64,000 nucleotides of DNA from Duganella zoogloeoides. Its GTDB lineage: Bacteria; Pseudomonadota; Gammaproteobacteria; Burkholderiales; Burkholderiaceae_D. The stretch lies in assembly GCF_034479515.1 (NCBI RefSeq), contig NZ_CP140152.1, positions 3,224,001-3,288,000 on the forward strand, given 5' to 3'. Numbering within the stretch: the stretch's first letter is position 1; each line of letters begins with the position of its first letter. The translations under genes were made by a program, and so were the position numbers. This document shows, piece after piece, positions 25,281 through 34,495 of the stretch. Below the pieces are notes generated by a model that saw nothing but the letters and a program-made list of their open reading frames with translations, did not search any database and was not told the DNA's origin.

Positions 25281-26474
25281 CTAGAAAAAATGCCGCCAGT
25301 CCGACAACCAGTCGGGAAATTCTTCCACCGGCATGGGCTTGGCGATGTAATAGCCCTGGGCATAAGTGCAACCCAGGCCCTGCAGGAAATCCCAATCCTG
25401 CTTGGTTTCCACGCCCACCGCCACCGAGCGCCGTTCCAGGCTGCGCGACAGGCCCAGGCACGAGCGCAACACGGTGGCAATCGCCGGCTTGCGGAACGCG
25501 CCATCGACGAAACTCCGGTCGATTTTCAGTTCGGAGAACGGCACCCGCGCCAGCAGTTGCAGGTTGATCAGGCCCGTGCCGTAATCGTCGATGGCGAGGC
25601 CGAACCCTTTCATGCGCAGCCGCAGCAGCCGTTCAAGGAAGTGCGGCGTGGTGGTGAGCACCGCCTTTTCCGTCATCTCGAAGGTGAGATAGTCGGGCAT
25701 GATGCGGTGACGTTCGAGGCAGGCGTCGATCTGCTCCATGAATTGCGGGTGCGCCAGCGTGCTGGGATCGACGTTGACCGAGAACGAAATCGGAATACCG
25801 TCGTCGTGCAGGCGGCGACAGGCCTGCACCGATTTTTCGATCAGCGCCCAGTCGAGGAAGTCGATGCGGTGGTTTTCCACCAGCGCCGGCATGAACGAGG
25901 CGGGACCGAGCAGGCCATACCGCGGATGGCGCCAGCGCGCGAACATCTCCAGGCCTTTTACCCGGCCGGTTTCCAGCTCGATCTTGGGCTGGAAGTGCGG
26001 CGCGAATTCGTTGTTATTGAGCCCATTGCCCACCTCCGCGAACGACAGCGTGGGCACGCGCTCGCGCCGAGGTTCGGGCGGCTTCAGGTGGGCGGCGATC
26101 ACCGCTTCCAGCCGTCCGGCAATCAGCGGCTTGGTCATCACGCCCAGCACGTCGAGGCCGAACGCGTCGGCCATCGATTCGATCGAGAACAGCACGGAAT
26201 TGGTTTGCGAGCCGAAGATGATCAGTCCCGCGCGGCTTTGCAGGTCGCCCATGCGGCGGATGACTTCCAGCGCGTCGATGCCGGGAATCTGCAAGTCGAG
26301 AATGATGATGTTGACGGCCGGCTGGTAGCGCAGGCCCAGGCAGCGCAGCGCGGTGTCGCCGTCTGGCGCCTCGGTAATCTGGCGCGCCCCCGTGCGTTGC
26401 AGGATATCGACCAGCACGCGGCGCTGCGCGTCGTCTCCTTCTGCGACCAGAAAGTGCAACTGCCCGATATCCAT
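25281..26474 (-). CDS. Response regulator with C-terminal EAL domain
   Basis: 397 residues. The receiver domain (1-130) has Asp60 in IIILDLQIPG and Lys115 in VMTKPL, the acceptor and conserved lysine. The EAL domain (about 150-395) should hydrolyse cyclic di-GMP. Its signature reads GLEMFARWRHP with EMF instead of EAL (Glu176 kept, Arg kept). Other catalytic parts look intact: FSVNVDPSTL, MTEKAVL, AIDDYGTGL, ELKIDRSFV and GVETKQD. Most likely an active or weakly active phosphodiesterase of the RocR type; a missing L might alter activity. It sits downstream of the core operon and its partner kinase is not in this neighbourhood. Confidence 0.9.
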   Translation of the reverse strand: MDIGQLHFLVAEGDDAQRRVLVDILQRTGARQITEAPDGDTALRCLGLRYQPAVNIIILDLQIPGIDALEVIRRMGDLQSRAGLIIFGSQTNSVLFSIESMADAFGLDVLGVMTKPLIAGRLEAVIAAHLKPPEPRRERVPTLSFAEVGNGLNNNEFAPHFQPKIELETGRVKGLEMFARWRHPRYGLLGPASFMPALVENHRIDFLDWALIEKSVQACRRLHDDGIPISFSVNVDPSTLAHPQFMEQIDACLERHRIMPDYLTFEMTEKAVLTTTPHFLERLLRLRMKGFGLAIDDYGTGLINLQLLARVPFSELKIDRSFVDGAFRKPAIATVLRSCLGLSRSLERRSVAVGVETKQDWDFLQGLGCTYAQGYYIAKPMPVEEFPDWLSDWRHFF

Positions 26475-26495
26475 AACCGCTCCGGTGGAAACTGC

Positions 26496-27281
26496 CTAGC
26501 CCTGATTCTGCCTGAGTTGTTCGAAAAAGCATACTGCTGCGCAAGCGGCCACGTTGAGCGACTCTACCTGGCCCGCGTGGGGAATCACCACCTGGTGGGA
26601 AGCGAGCGCCAATAAATCGTGCGCCACGCCCTGCCCTTCGTGGCCGAACAGCCACGCCACCGGCTGGCGCAGGTTCACATCATACAGGCGCTGGGTGGCA
26701 TAGCCGCTGGTGGCCAGCGACACCACCTGCGAGTTCGAAACCAGCGCCGGCAAATCGACATTCTCGAAGATATCAAGCACGAAGTGGGCGCCCATGGCCG
26801 CGCGCAGCACCTTGGGCGACCAGCAGAACGCGGTGCCGGCGCTGCAATACACTTGCGTGATGCCAGCCGCTGCCGCGCTGCGCAGGATGGAGCCGACGTT
26901 GCCCGGGTCCTGCACGCCGTCGAGCAGCACTGCCGACACCTGCAACGGTCCGGTCACCGCGCGCTCCGGCGTGGGAATCAAAAACATCACGCCCACGCCG
27001 TGTTCGACCTGGCTGATCGCATTGTAGAGCGCATCGGGCAGGGCCAGCACATGCGCGTGTTGCGCTTCGAGGCCGCCGACGATGTCCATCACTTCCGGGT
27101 TGTGCAGCGCGGTTTCGCTGACCACGCACTGCTCGGGCGCGCCGCGCAATTGCAGGTACGACTGGCACAGGTGCACGCCGTCGAGCAGCGTGCGGCCCGA
27201 CTTGCGGCGCGCCTGGGCGCTGCCGGCCAGTTTGACCAGGTCCTTGTATTGGGCGTTGTCGCGCGAGGTGATCGTCTTCAT
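26496..27281 (-). CDS. TrmH/SpoU-family RNA 2'-O-methyltransferase
   Basis: 261 residues. The N-terminal substrate-binding domain ([20 protein letters not shown], then [14 protein letters not shown]) is followed by the trefoil-knot SAM-binding domain with all three SpoU motifs: [29 protein letters not shown] and [20 protein letters not shown]. These enzymes methylate ribose 2'-OH in rRNA or tRNA; the exact target is not readable from sequence. It overlaps the rnhB stop by ATGA and is the last gene of the minus-strand lipid A cluster, an arrangement common in Burkholderiales. Confidence 0.93.
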   Translation of the reverse strand: MKTITSRDNAQYKDLVKLAGSAQARRKSGRTLLDGVHLCQSYLQLRGAPEQCVVSETALHNPEVMDIVGGLEAQHAHVLALPDALYNAISQVEHGVGVMFLIPTPERAVTGPLQVSAVLLDGVQDPGNVGSILRSAAAAGITQVYCSAGTAFCWSPKVLRAAMGAHFVLDIFENVDLPALVSNSQVVSLATSGYATQRLYDVNLRQPVAWLFGHEGQGVAHDLLALASHQVVIPHAGQVESLNVAACAAVCFFEQLRQNQG

Positions 27282-27967
27282 GCGCTCACCTCGATTTTCA
27301 TCACGGTTTGCACGCTCTGCGCGACCTGGCCGGTTTGCACGGTGTGGGCGGTATGCAGTTCCAGCACGGCGCGCACAGGTGCGAACGAACGGCGGTGCAC
27401 CGGCGAGGCGCCATGCTCGCGCAAGCGCGCCAGGTGCAGCGCGGTGCCGTAGCCCTTGTGCTGGTCGAAGCAGTAATGCGGGTACTGCGCGTGCAGTTCG
27501 ACCAGTGCGGCATCGCGCGCAGTCTTGGCCAGGATCGATGCGGCCGAGATGGCATCGACCTTGTCGTCGCCGCCGATGACCGCGATCGACTGGATCTGCA
27601 TCACCGGGCAGCGGTTGCCGTCGATCAGTGCCAGGGTGGGCACGGTGGACAGCGCTTCCACCGCGCGGCGCATGGCCAGCATCGACGCTTGCAGGATGTT
27701 CAACTGGTCGATCTCGTCTTCCGACGCCTGGGCAATCGCCCAGGCCAGCGCCTGCGACTTGATCACCGGGGCCAGCAAGTCACGCTTGGCTTCCGTGAGC
27801 TTTTTCGAGTCGCGCAAGCCGAGGATCGGGCGATTGGGATCGAGGATGACGGCAGCGGCAAACACCGGTCCGGCCAGCGGGCCACGGCCGGCTTCATCCA
27901 CCCCGCAAATGATTTCGTCGGGGGAGTTGGGGAGGTCGTCGAACAGGCCGGGGTTTGGGTTTTTCAC
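27278..27967 (-). CDS. rnhB: Ribonuclease HII
   Basis: 229 residues. It cleaves RNA in RNA-DNA hybrids, including single ribonucleotides. The catalytic acidic residues are in [16 protein letters not shown] (residues 20-35, DE), the [11 protein letters not shown] strand (D) and the [15 protein letters not shown] helix (D). [13 protein letters not shown] is the substrate-recognition loop. The C-terminus runs about 30 residues past the usual end ([20 protein letters not shown]). Its position directly downstream of lpxB is conserved in proteobacteria. The stop overlaps the next start. Confidence 0.96.
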   Translation of the reverse strand: MKNPNPGLFDDLPNSPDEIICGVDEAGRGPLAGPVFAAAVILDPNRPILGLRDSKKLTEAKRDLLAPVIKSQALAWAIAQASEDEIDQLNILQASMLAMRRAVEALSTVPTLALIDGNRCPVMQIQSIAVIGGDDKVDAISAASILAKTARDAALVELHAQYPHYCFDQHKGYGTALHLARLREHGASPVHRRSFAPVRAVLELHTAHTVQTGQVAQSVQTVMKIEVSA

Positions 27968-27995
27968 GTTTTACTTCACTTATTCATCTAATTGG

Positions 27996-29156
27996 CTAAC
28001 CACGGCCGATCACCTTCAAAACCGCCGCCGCACTCTCCACCGCGCTGTTGCGCAGCAGGCTGTGATGCATGTCGGTGAAGCGCTGGGCCAGGCGCAGCCG
28101 GTGCGGCGCGTCGGACAGTTGCTGCCACATGGCGTCGGCCAGCGCCTGCGGGTTGGCGGCGTCCTGCAGCATCTCGGGCACCAAAAATTCGCGCGCCAGG
28201 ATGTTGGGCAGGCCCACCCACGGCTGGTAGCCGAAGTGGCGCAAGATCTGCCATTCGAGCGCCATCATTTTATAGGCGATCACCATCGGCTTCTTGAACA
28301 GCGCCACTTCCAGCGATGCGGTGCCCGAAGCGACCAGCACTGCGTCGCCGGCGGCAATCGCCGTGTGCGACTGGCCGTCGAGCAGGTCGATTTCCACGTC
28401 CTGCAGGCCCGCCTGCGCCACCAGTTCCAGGAAATACTGGCGCTGGCGTTCGCCCGCCATCGGCGCCACGAAGCGCAGCGAGCGGTCGCGCTGCTTGAGC
28501 AGTTTGGCCGCCTGCACAAAGGCCACGGTATTGTATTTAAGCTCGGACATGCGGCTGCCGGGCATGATGGTGACCACGTTGGCGTCCTGCGGCAAACCGA
28601 GTTTGGCGCGCGCGCCCGCTTCGTCCGGCACCATCGGGATCACTTCCGCCAGCGGATGGCCGACGTAGCTGACCGGCACGCCCGCCTGGCGATAAATCTC
28701 TTCCTCGAACGGGAACACCACCAGCATGTGCGAGACCGCGCGCACGATCTTCTTGATGCGGCCACCACGCCAGGCCCAGATCTGCGGCCCGATGTAGTGG
28801 ATGGTGGGGATGCCCGCCGCCTTGAGCTGCTCTTCCAGCCCCAGGTTGAAGCCCGGGTAGTCGGCGCCGATGAAGGCAGCCGGCCGGTCGGCCAGCAACT
28901 GGTCGCGCAGCTGGTTCTGGATGCCCTTGATTTCGCGGTAGCGCGGAATCACGGCCAGCAGTCCGCGCACGGTCAGCTTGTCCATCGGCACGTGCGATTC
29001 GAACCCCTGGGCGATCATGTGCTCGCCGCCGATGCCGTGCAGCCGCGCACCGGGCAAGTGCGGCTTGAGGCCGGAAAGCAAACGGGCGGCCAACAGGTCG
29101 CCCGATGGTTCCCCGGCGACCATCGCCAGCGACAGCTTGTCAGCGGACGATGCCAC
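27996..29156 (-). CDS. lpxB: Lipid-A-disaccharide synthase
   Basis: 386 residues from a GTG that overlaps the end of lpxA by about 17 bp; no ATG is available before the conserved LSLAMVAGEPSGD. A longer frame runs inside lpxA but is shadow. The enzyme condenses UDP-2,3-diacylglucosamine with lipid X to form the tetraacyl disaccharide at the inner face of the membrane. Motifs: VAGEPSGDLLAA, HYIGPQIWAWRGGRI, FPFEEEIYRQAGVPVSYVGH, IMPGSRMSEL, and VASGTASLEVALFKKPMVI near the C-terminus. Length fits the family (about 380). Confidence 0.96.
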   Translation of the reverse strand: MASSADKLSLAMVAGEPSGDLLAARLLSGLKPHLPGARLHGIGGEHMIAQGFESHVPMDKLTVRGLLAVIPRYREIKGIQNQLRDQLLADRPAAFIGADYPGFNLGLEEQLKAAGIPTIHYIGPQIWAWRGGRIKKIVRAVSHMLVVFPFEEEIYRQAGVPVSYVGHPLAEVIPMVPDEAGARAKLGLPQDANVVTIMPGSRMSELKYNTVAFVQAAKLLKQRDRSLRFVAPMAGERQRQYFLELVAQAGLQDVEIDLLDGQSHTAIAAGDAVLVASGTASLEVALFKKPMVIAYKMMALEWQILRHFGYQPWVGLPNILAREFLVPEMLQDAANPQALADAMWQQLSDAPHRLRLAQRFTDMHHSLLRNSAVESAAAVLKVIGRG

Positions 29157-29928
29157 GCGACGCCGTATCGAGGAATTCGCGCATGGCGCGGATATGGACC
29201 GCCGCACCGGGCGCGGCTTCTTCTTCGGCGCGCAACGCGGCCTTGGCTTCTTCCAGCGTGAGGCCCGAGCGGTACAGCAGCTTGTAGGCGGTGCGGATAC
29301 CGTTGATCTCTTCGCGCGTAAAACCACGGCGCTTGAGGCCTTCGATATTGACGCCGTGCGCCTGCGCCGGGTTACCGTTCAACAGCACGAACGGCGGCAC
29401 ATCCTGCGTCAGGCTGGTGCTCATGCCCACGAACGCATGCGCGCCGATCTTGCAGAACTGGTGGACGTTGGCGAAACCGCTCATGATCACCCAGTCGCCG
29501 ATTTCCACGTGGCCGGCGATCTGCGCGTTGTTCGAGAAGATGGTGTTGCTGCCCACCTGGCAGTCGTGCGCCAGGTGCACATAGGCCGAAATCCAGTTGT
29601 CGTTGCCGAGCGAGGTCACGCCCTTGTCCTGCACCGTGCCGGTGTTGAACGTGCAGAACTCGCGGATCGTGTTGCGGTCGCCGATGGTCAAGCGGGTCGG
29701 TTCGCCGGCCCATTTTTTATCCTGCGGCGCAGCGCCGATCGACGAGAACTGGAACAGTTTGTTATCACGGCCGATGGTGGTATGGCCTTCGATTACCACG
29801 TGCGGGCCGACCACGGTGCCAGCGCCGATTTGCACGTGCGGTCCGATGACCGTGTACGGGCCGACGTCGACGCTGCTATCGAGCTGCGCTTTCGGATCGA
29901 TGACTGCGGTAGCGTGGATGGTACCCAT
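29140..29928 (-). CDS. lpxA: UDP-N-acetylglucosamine O-acyltransferase
   Basis: 262 residues from MGTIHATAVID, the usual LpxA start, overlapping the fabZ stop. First step of lipid A synthesis: transfer of a 3-hydroxyacyl chain from ACP to UDP-GlcNAc. The left-handed beta-helix is built of hexapeptide repeats (VDVGPYTVIGPHVQIGAG, VVGPHVVIEGHTTIG). The catalytic His lies in YVHLAHDCQVG. C-terminal helical bundle REEINGIRTAYKLLYRSGLT. The chain-length ruler cannot be judged by eye. Central in the lpxD-fabZ-lpxA-lpxB order. Confidence 0.97.
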   Translation of the reverse strand: MGTIHATAVIDPKAQLDSSVDVGPYTVIGPHVQIGAGTVVGPHVVIEGHTTIGRDNKLFQFSSIGAAPQDKKWAGEPTRLTIGDRNTIREFCTFNTGTVQDKGVTSLGNDNWISAYVHLAHDCQVGSNTIFSNNAQIAGHVEIGDWVIMSGFANVHQFCKIGAHAFVGMSTSLTQDVPPFVLLNGNPAQAHGVNIEGLKRRGFTREEINGIRTAYKLLYRSGLTLEEAKAALRAEEEAAPGAAVHIRAMREFLDTASRGIVR

Positions 29929-29930
29929 GA

Positions 29931-30425
29931 TTACTGCCCCGCAGGCTGGCTGGCGTCCGCAACGCTGCGGATGGTGCACATCAATTCCGCTTCCACCGCT
30001 ACCTGGCCATCGACGGTGCCCACGGCCTTGTATTTCCAGATGCCGCGCGCATTGCGCAGGATTTCGACGTCCATTTTCAGCTGGTCGCCAGGACCGACCG
30101 GGCGCTTGAAGCGCGCGCCGTCGATACCGACGAAGTACACCACCGAGCTTTCGTCAGGCTTGATGCCCATGGTCTTGAACGACAGCAGCGCCGCGGTTTG
30201 CGCCATCGCTTCGATCATCAGCACGCCCGGCATCACCGGCTTGTGCGGGAAGTGGCCGTTGAAGAATTCTTCGTTGACGGTGACGTTCTTGATCGCGGTG
30301 ATCGACTTGCCCTCTTCGTACGCGAGCACGCGGTCCACCAGCAGCAGCGGGTAGCGGTGCGGCAGGTAGGACTTGATTTCGCAGATGTCCATGGTCTTGG
30401 AGGTGTCGGGCTGAGTAGTGGTCAT
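29931..30425 (-). CDS. fabZ: 3-hydroxyacyl-ACP dehydratase
   Basis: 164 residues. It dehydrates 3-hydroxyacyl-ACP in fatty-acid elongation and competes with LpxA/LpxD for the hydroxymyristoyl-ACP pool, which explains its place between lpxD and lpxA. The hot-dog fold is complete: [14 protein letters not shown] at 20-33, catalytic His58 in [12 protein letters not shown] and Glu72 in [24 protein letters not shown] follows. The start overlaps the lpxD stop by ATGA. The N-terminus is about ten residues longer than in E. coli. Confidence 0.97.
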   Translation of the reverse strand: MTTTQPDTSKTMDICEIKSYLPHRYPLLLVDRVLAYEEGKSITAIKNVTVNEEFFNGHFPHKPVMPGVLMIEAMAQTAALLSFKTMGIKPDESSVVYFVGIDGARFKRPVGPGDQLKMDVEILRNARGIWKYKAVGTVDGQVAVEAELMCTIRSVADASQPAGQ

Positions 30426-31480
30426 GATGTTTCGTTTTCTTTATTGGTCTTGATAATTTTTTCGAGCGCGCGGATTTTTTCGCGCATGCCGGGCAGGTTG
30501 CGCACGATGGCGGCCGACTTTTCCCACTCGGCGTTTTTCGCCAGCGGATAAAAGCCCGTGTACTGGCCCGGTTCCAGGATCGAGCGCGACACCATGGAGG
30601 CAGAACCCACGTGCACGCGATCGACGATGGTCAGGTGGCCCAGCACCATCGACGCGCCGCCGAAGGTGCAGTACTTGCCGATCTTGGCGCTGCCGGCCAC
30701 GCCGGTGCACCCGGCCATGGCCGTGTGGGCGCCGATGTGGCAGTTGTGGCCGATCTGGATCTGGTTGTCCAGCTTGACGCCGTCTTCGATGATGGTGTCG
30801 GCCAGCGCACCGCGGTCGATGGTGGTGTTGGCGCCGATGTCCACATCGTCGCCGATCACCACGCGCCCGGTTTGCGGGATCTTGATGTACACGCCGCCCT
30901 CGTTGGCGAAGCCGAAACCGTCGGTACCGATCACGGCGCCCGAGTGGATGATGCCGCGCGCGCCGATAATGCAGTGGGCGTGGAACGTGACATTGGCAAA
31001 GAAGTGCGTACCCTCGCCCACTTCCGCTTCGCGGCCGATGTAGCAGCCGGCGTCGATCACCGCGTGTTCGCCGATCACGGCGCCCGATTCGATCACCACG
31101 CGCGCGCCGATATGGGCGCTGGCGGCGACGTGGGCATCGTCGGCCACTACGGCGCTGGGATGGATGCCGGGCGCCGGCACGAAGGCCGTCAGCGATTCGA
31201 AATACTGCGCCGCGCGGGCGAAATACACGTAGGGGTTGGCGACGACGATGCGCGCACCGGTGTAGCCGGCGGCGATGAACTCGTCATCTTTTTCGGCGAC
31301 GATCAACGCCGCCGCGTGGCTGTCGCGCGCCTGGGCGCGCAGTTTGCTATTGCTGAGAAAGCTGATGTGCGAAACGCCGGCGTCTGCCAATGGGGCGATC
31401 CCGGTCACTTCCAGGTTCGCATCTCCCATCAACCGGCCACCGAAGCGTTCGACCAATGTGCCCAGTCGAGTGCCCATCAT
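30422..31480 (-). CDS. lpxD: UDP-3-O-acylglucosamine N-acyltransferase
   Basis: 352 residues. Third step of lipid A synthesis, N-acylation of UDP-3-O-acylglucosamine. The N-terminal uridine-binding domain ([20 protein letters not shown]) is followed by the hexapeptide beta-helix ([18 protein letters not shown]), [13 protein letters not shown] and the catalytic-His region [14 protein letters not shown]-terminal helix ([16 protein letters not shown]) binds ACP in characterised homologues. Ten bp separate it from the skp stop-side neighbour. Complete in length. Confidence 0.97.
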   Translation of the reverse strand: MMGTRLGTLVERFGGRLMGDANLEVTGIAPLADAGVSHISFLSNSKLRAQARDSHAAALIVAEKDDEFIAAGYTGARIVVANPYVYFARAAQYFESLTAFVPAPGIHPSAVVADDAHVAASAHIGARVVIESGAVIGEHAVIDAGCYIGREAEVGEGTHFFANVTFHAHCIIGARGIIHSGAVIGTDGFGFANEGGVYIKIPQTGRVVIGDDVDIGANTTIDRGALADTIIEDGVKLDNQIQIGHNCHIGAHTAMAGCTGVAGSAKIGKYCTFGGASMVLGHLTIVDRVHVGSASMVSRSILEPGQYTGFYPLAKNAEWEKSAAIVRNLPGMREKIRALEKIIKTNKENETS

Positions 31481-31489
31481 GGTCCTTTT

Positions 31490-32038
31490 TTACTTGTCTT
31501 TATCGAGCGCTGCCAACACCTTGTCGGTGATGTCGATACGCTTGCTGGCCCACACTGCATCCTGCAGCACGATATCGAAACCTTCGGTATCGGCCATCTG
31601 GCGGATGATCTTGGTGGCGCGGTCGGAAATGGCCTGGCGCTCTTCGTTGGTGCGCTGGCTCAGGTCTTCGCGGAACTCGCGCTGGCGGCGCTGGAATTCC
31701 TTGTCGAGGTCAAACACGTCGCGCTGGCGGCGTACCCGTTCCGCTTCGGCCAGGGCCGGTGCGTCTTTTTCCAGCTTGGCGGAAGCCGCTTTCAGGCGGC
31801 CTTCCATCTCCTGCATGGCTTTTTCGCGCGACTTGAACTCTTCCTGCAGCTTTTCGCTGGCCAGCTTGGCCAGCTTGGACTCGTTGTAGATGCGCTCCGG
31901 GCTGAGCCAGGCGATGCGCGACAGCGAGGTCTGCGCCTGCGCCGGCGCCATGGCGCACCAGCCCAACGCTGCCAGGGCAAGCGTAGCGGCAAGCGAGGCG
32001 CCGTAGGTCTTGGTCATCTTGGCGGATGCAGTATTCAA
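31490..32038 (-). CDS. skp: OmpH/Skp-family periplasmic chaperone
   Basis: 182 residues. A signal peptide ends near APAQAQ. The mature protein has the short beta core (SLSRIAWLSPERIYNESK) and long charged coiled-coil arms (KLASEKLQEEFKSREKAMQE, RRQRDVFDLDKEFQRRQREF), then a final strand with FDIVLQDAVWASKRIDIT. Skp trimers hold unfolded outer-membrane proteins in their tentacles for delivery to BamA, the next gene upstream. Lys/Arg-rich arms as expected. The start could be the second Met (residue 8). Confidence 0.95.
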   Translation of the reverse strand: MNTASAKMTKTYGASLAATLALAALGWCAMAPAQAQTSLSRIAWLSPERIYNESKLAKLASEKLQEEFKSREKAMQEMEGRLKAASAKLEKDAPALAEAERVRRQRDVFDLDKEFQRRQREFREDLSQRTNEERQAISDRATKIIRQMADTEGFDIVLQDAVWASKRIDITDKVLAALDKDK

Positions 32039-32080
32039 CTTGATTCTCCGATTAAATATAGATAGCCGAGTCGGGGCGGG

Positions 32081-34417
32081 TTAGAAACCAGTACCCATCT
32101 GGAACTGGAAGCGTTCCAGGCGGTCGCCCGGCTTGGCATTAAGAGGCTTAGCATAACTCAACTTGAGCGGGCCCACCGGCGAAATCCAGCTGATACCAAG
32201 ACCGGCCGAGTAGCGCAGCTGCGAGTAGCGCATCTTCTCGCCTTCCTGGTACACCTGGCCCGCATCGAGGAAGCCGAACCAGCGCAGGCTGCGATCCTGG
32301 CCGGAGCCCGGGAATGGCAGTTGCAGCTCGGCGTTACCGATCAGGCGCGAGGCGCCGCCCAGGGCATCGCCGTAGCGGGCATCGACCGCGCCCAGCGACG
32401 AGCTTTCGTAACCGCGCACCGAACCGATACCGCCGCCGTAGAAGTTCTTGAACACCGGGTATGGCGTGTCGCCGAGGCCGCGGCCGTAGTCGATCTCGCC
32501 CTTGAGCGCGAGCACGGAGCGCCAGATCAGCGGCTTGTAGTACTGCTGCTCGTAGATGGCGCGGTAGTATTTCTGCTTGCCGATCACGTCGAGCTCGAGG
32601 TTCAGGCGCTGGTAGCGGCCGGCCGATGGCGTCAGGCCGGAATCGCGGCTGTCGCGCGACCATGCCAGCGTGAGCGGCACGGCGTTGGTCTCGGCCTTGC
32701 CGATGCCGCTGGCGTTGCCGGTGACGTCGGACACGTATTGCAGGAACCGGGTTGGCGACGTCGAATCGGTTTCGATCGACGAGCGCTCGAGGCCGATACC
32801 GAGGAACACGGTGTCGGTTTCCGAGAACGGCACGCCGTAGCTGATGCGGCCGCCCTTCTGCTTGATGGTGTAGCTGCCGATGTTCAGGGCCGGCGGACGC
32901 TGCGTACGCAGGTACACCTCGTACGAACGCGAGATGCCGTCGTCGGTGTAGTACGGGTCGAACTGCGAGAACGAAATCGTGCGGCTGTACTTGGACGTGT
33001 TCAGTTCCATGCCCACGGTGGTACCGGAGCCGGCAAAGTTGGCCTGCTGGATCGCCGCCTGGAACGTGAATTTTTCCGACTGCGAGAACGCGCCGCCGAT
33101 GGTGAAGTTACCGGTCGGTTTTTCCACCACGGTGAGGTTGACGTCCACCTGGTCGGACGTGCCCTGCGCTTCCGGCGTGTCGATGGTGACATCCTTGAAG
33201 TAGCCGAGGCGGTCGACGCGGTCGCGCGAAAGCTTGATCTTGTTGGCGTCGTACCAGGACGATTCGAACTGGCGGAACTCGCGGCGGATCACTTCGTCGC
33301 GCGACGTGGTGTTGCCGGCGATGTTCATGTGGCGCACGTAGGCGCGCTTGCCCGGATCGATCATGAAGGTAAAACTCACTTCACGCTTTTCCTGGTTGAT
33401 GTCCGGGTTGGCGTTGACGTTGGCGAACGCGTAGCCGAAGGTGCCCAGGCGGTCGGAAATGAGCTTGTTGGTGGCGGTGAGCAGTTCGCCCGAATACACG
33501 GCGCCCTTGCGCAGCAATACCAGCGAACGCAGCTCGTCCTCGCGGCCGAAGGTCTCGCCCTCGAACTTGATGTCGGAGACGTTGTACTTTTCACCTTCGG
33601 TGATGTTGATGGTGATGTAGATGTCTTTTTTATCGGGCGTGATCGAGACCTGGGTGGAATCGATGTTCATCTCGATGTAGCCGCGATTGAGGTAGAACGA
33701 TTTGAGCGACTCGATATCGCCGGTCAGCTTGGTCTTGGAATACTGGTCGGCCTTGGTGTACCAGCTGAACCAGCCGCCGGTATTGAGCGCCAGTTGGTCG
33801 CGCAGTTCCTTGTCCGAGAACACCTTGTTGCCGATGATGTTGATCTGCTTGATCTTGGCGATTTCGCCCTCGTCCACCGCGAACGTGATATTGACGCGAT
33901 TACGCTCGAGCGGGGTGACCGTGGTGACCAGCTTGACGCCGTACAGGCCGCGCGACAGGTACTGGCGCTTGAGTTCCTGCTCGGCGCGATCCACCGATGC
34001 CTTGTCGAAGATTTTCGCTTCGCCCACGCCGATGTCTTTCAGCGCCTTGACCAGCACGTCCTTTTCGAATTCCTTGGTACCGGTGAATTCCACCTTGGAG
34101 ATGGCCGGGCGCTCCTCGACCAGCACCACCAGTACCTGGCCGTCGGCTTCCAGGCGCACGTCCTTGAAGAAACCGGTGGCATACAGCGCCTTGATGGCGG
34201 TAATACTTTTGTCGTCGTTGAAGGTCTCGCCCACGCGCACCGGCAGGTAGCTGAAGACCGTACCGGCTTCCGTCCGCTGGATGCCTTCGACGCGGATGTC
34301 CTTGATCACGAAGGGTTCGATCGCCATGGCGTTGCCGGCACACAGTACCAGGACGGCGGTGCCAATCAGACTGCGGCGCATGGAAGATGGAGTAATACGG
34401 TCAGAATATAATTTCAT
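32081..34417 (-). CDS. bamA: Outer-membrane protein assembly factor BamA
   Basis: 778 residues. Signal peptide ends at GNAMA. Five POTRA domains follow (IKDIRVEGIQRTEAGTVFSY, AISKVEFTGTKEF, IKQINIIGNKVFSDKEL, YNVSDIKFEGETFGRE, YVRHMNIAGNTTSRDEVI). The 16-strand barrel begins near residue 430 and ends in a C-terminal Phe (QFQMGTGF). GGGIGSVRGYESSSLG is the conserved VRGF/Y loop-6 motif. BamA inserts outer-membrane barrels. Gene order rseP-bamA-skp-lpxD is conserved. No strong ribosome-binding site is seen at the chosen ATG. Confidence 0.97.
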   Translation of the reverse strand: MKLYSDRITPSSMRRSLIGTAVLVLCAGNAMAIEPFVIKDIRVEGIQRTEAGTVFSYLPVRVGETFNDDKSITAIKALYATGFFKDVRLEADGQVLVVLVEERPAISKVEFTGTKEFEKDVLVKALKDIGVGEAKIFDKASVDRAEQELKRQYLSRGLYGVKLVTTVTPLERNRVNITFAVDEGEIAKIKQINIIGNKVFSDKELRDQLALNTGGWFSWYTKADQYSKTKLTGDIESLKSFYLNRGYIEMNIDSTQVSITPDKKDIYITINITEGEKYNVSDIKFEGETFGREDELRSLVLLRKGAVYSGELLTATNKLISDRLGTFGYAFANVNANPDINQEKREVSFTFMIDPGKRAYVRHMNIAGNTTSRDEVIRREFRQFESSWYDANKIKLSRDRVDRLGYFKDVTIDTPEAQGTSDQVDVNLTVVEKPTGNFTIGGAFSQSEKFTFQAAIQQANFAGSGTTVGMELNTSKYSRTISFSQFDPYYTDDGISRSYEVYLRTQRPPALNIGSYTIKQKGGRISYGVPFSETDTVFLGIGLERSSIETDSTSPTRFLQYVSDVTGNASGIGKAETNAVPLTLAWSRDSRDSGLTPSAGRYQRLNLELDVIGKQKYYRAIYEQQYYKPLIWRSVLALKGEIDYGRGLGDTPYPVFKNFYGGGIGSVRGYESSSLGAVDARYGDALGGASRLIGNAELQLPFPGSGQDRSLRWFGFLDAGQVYQEGEKMRYSQLRYSAGLGISWISPVGPLKLSYAKPLNAKPGDRLERFQFQMGTGF

Positions 34418-34495
34418 CGGGGTTATTCAATGTCTCATTCAACGAACTACTATGTAACTATGTAACTGTGAGTACGAACCGGGTAACTCATCGAG

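Noticed and set aside
32321..34411. 696-residue plus-strand open frame opposite bamA
   Set aside because: Same composition artefact; bamA is unmistakable on the minus strand.
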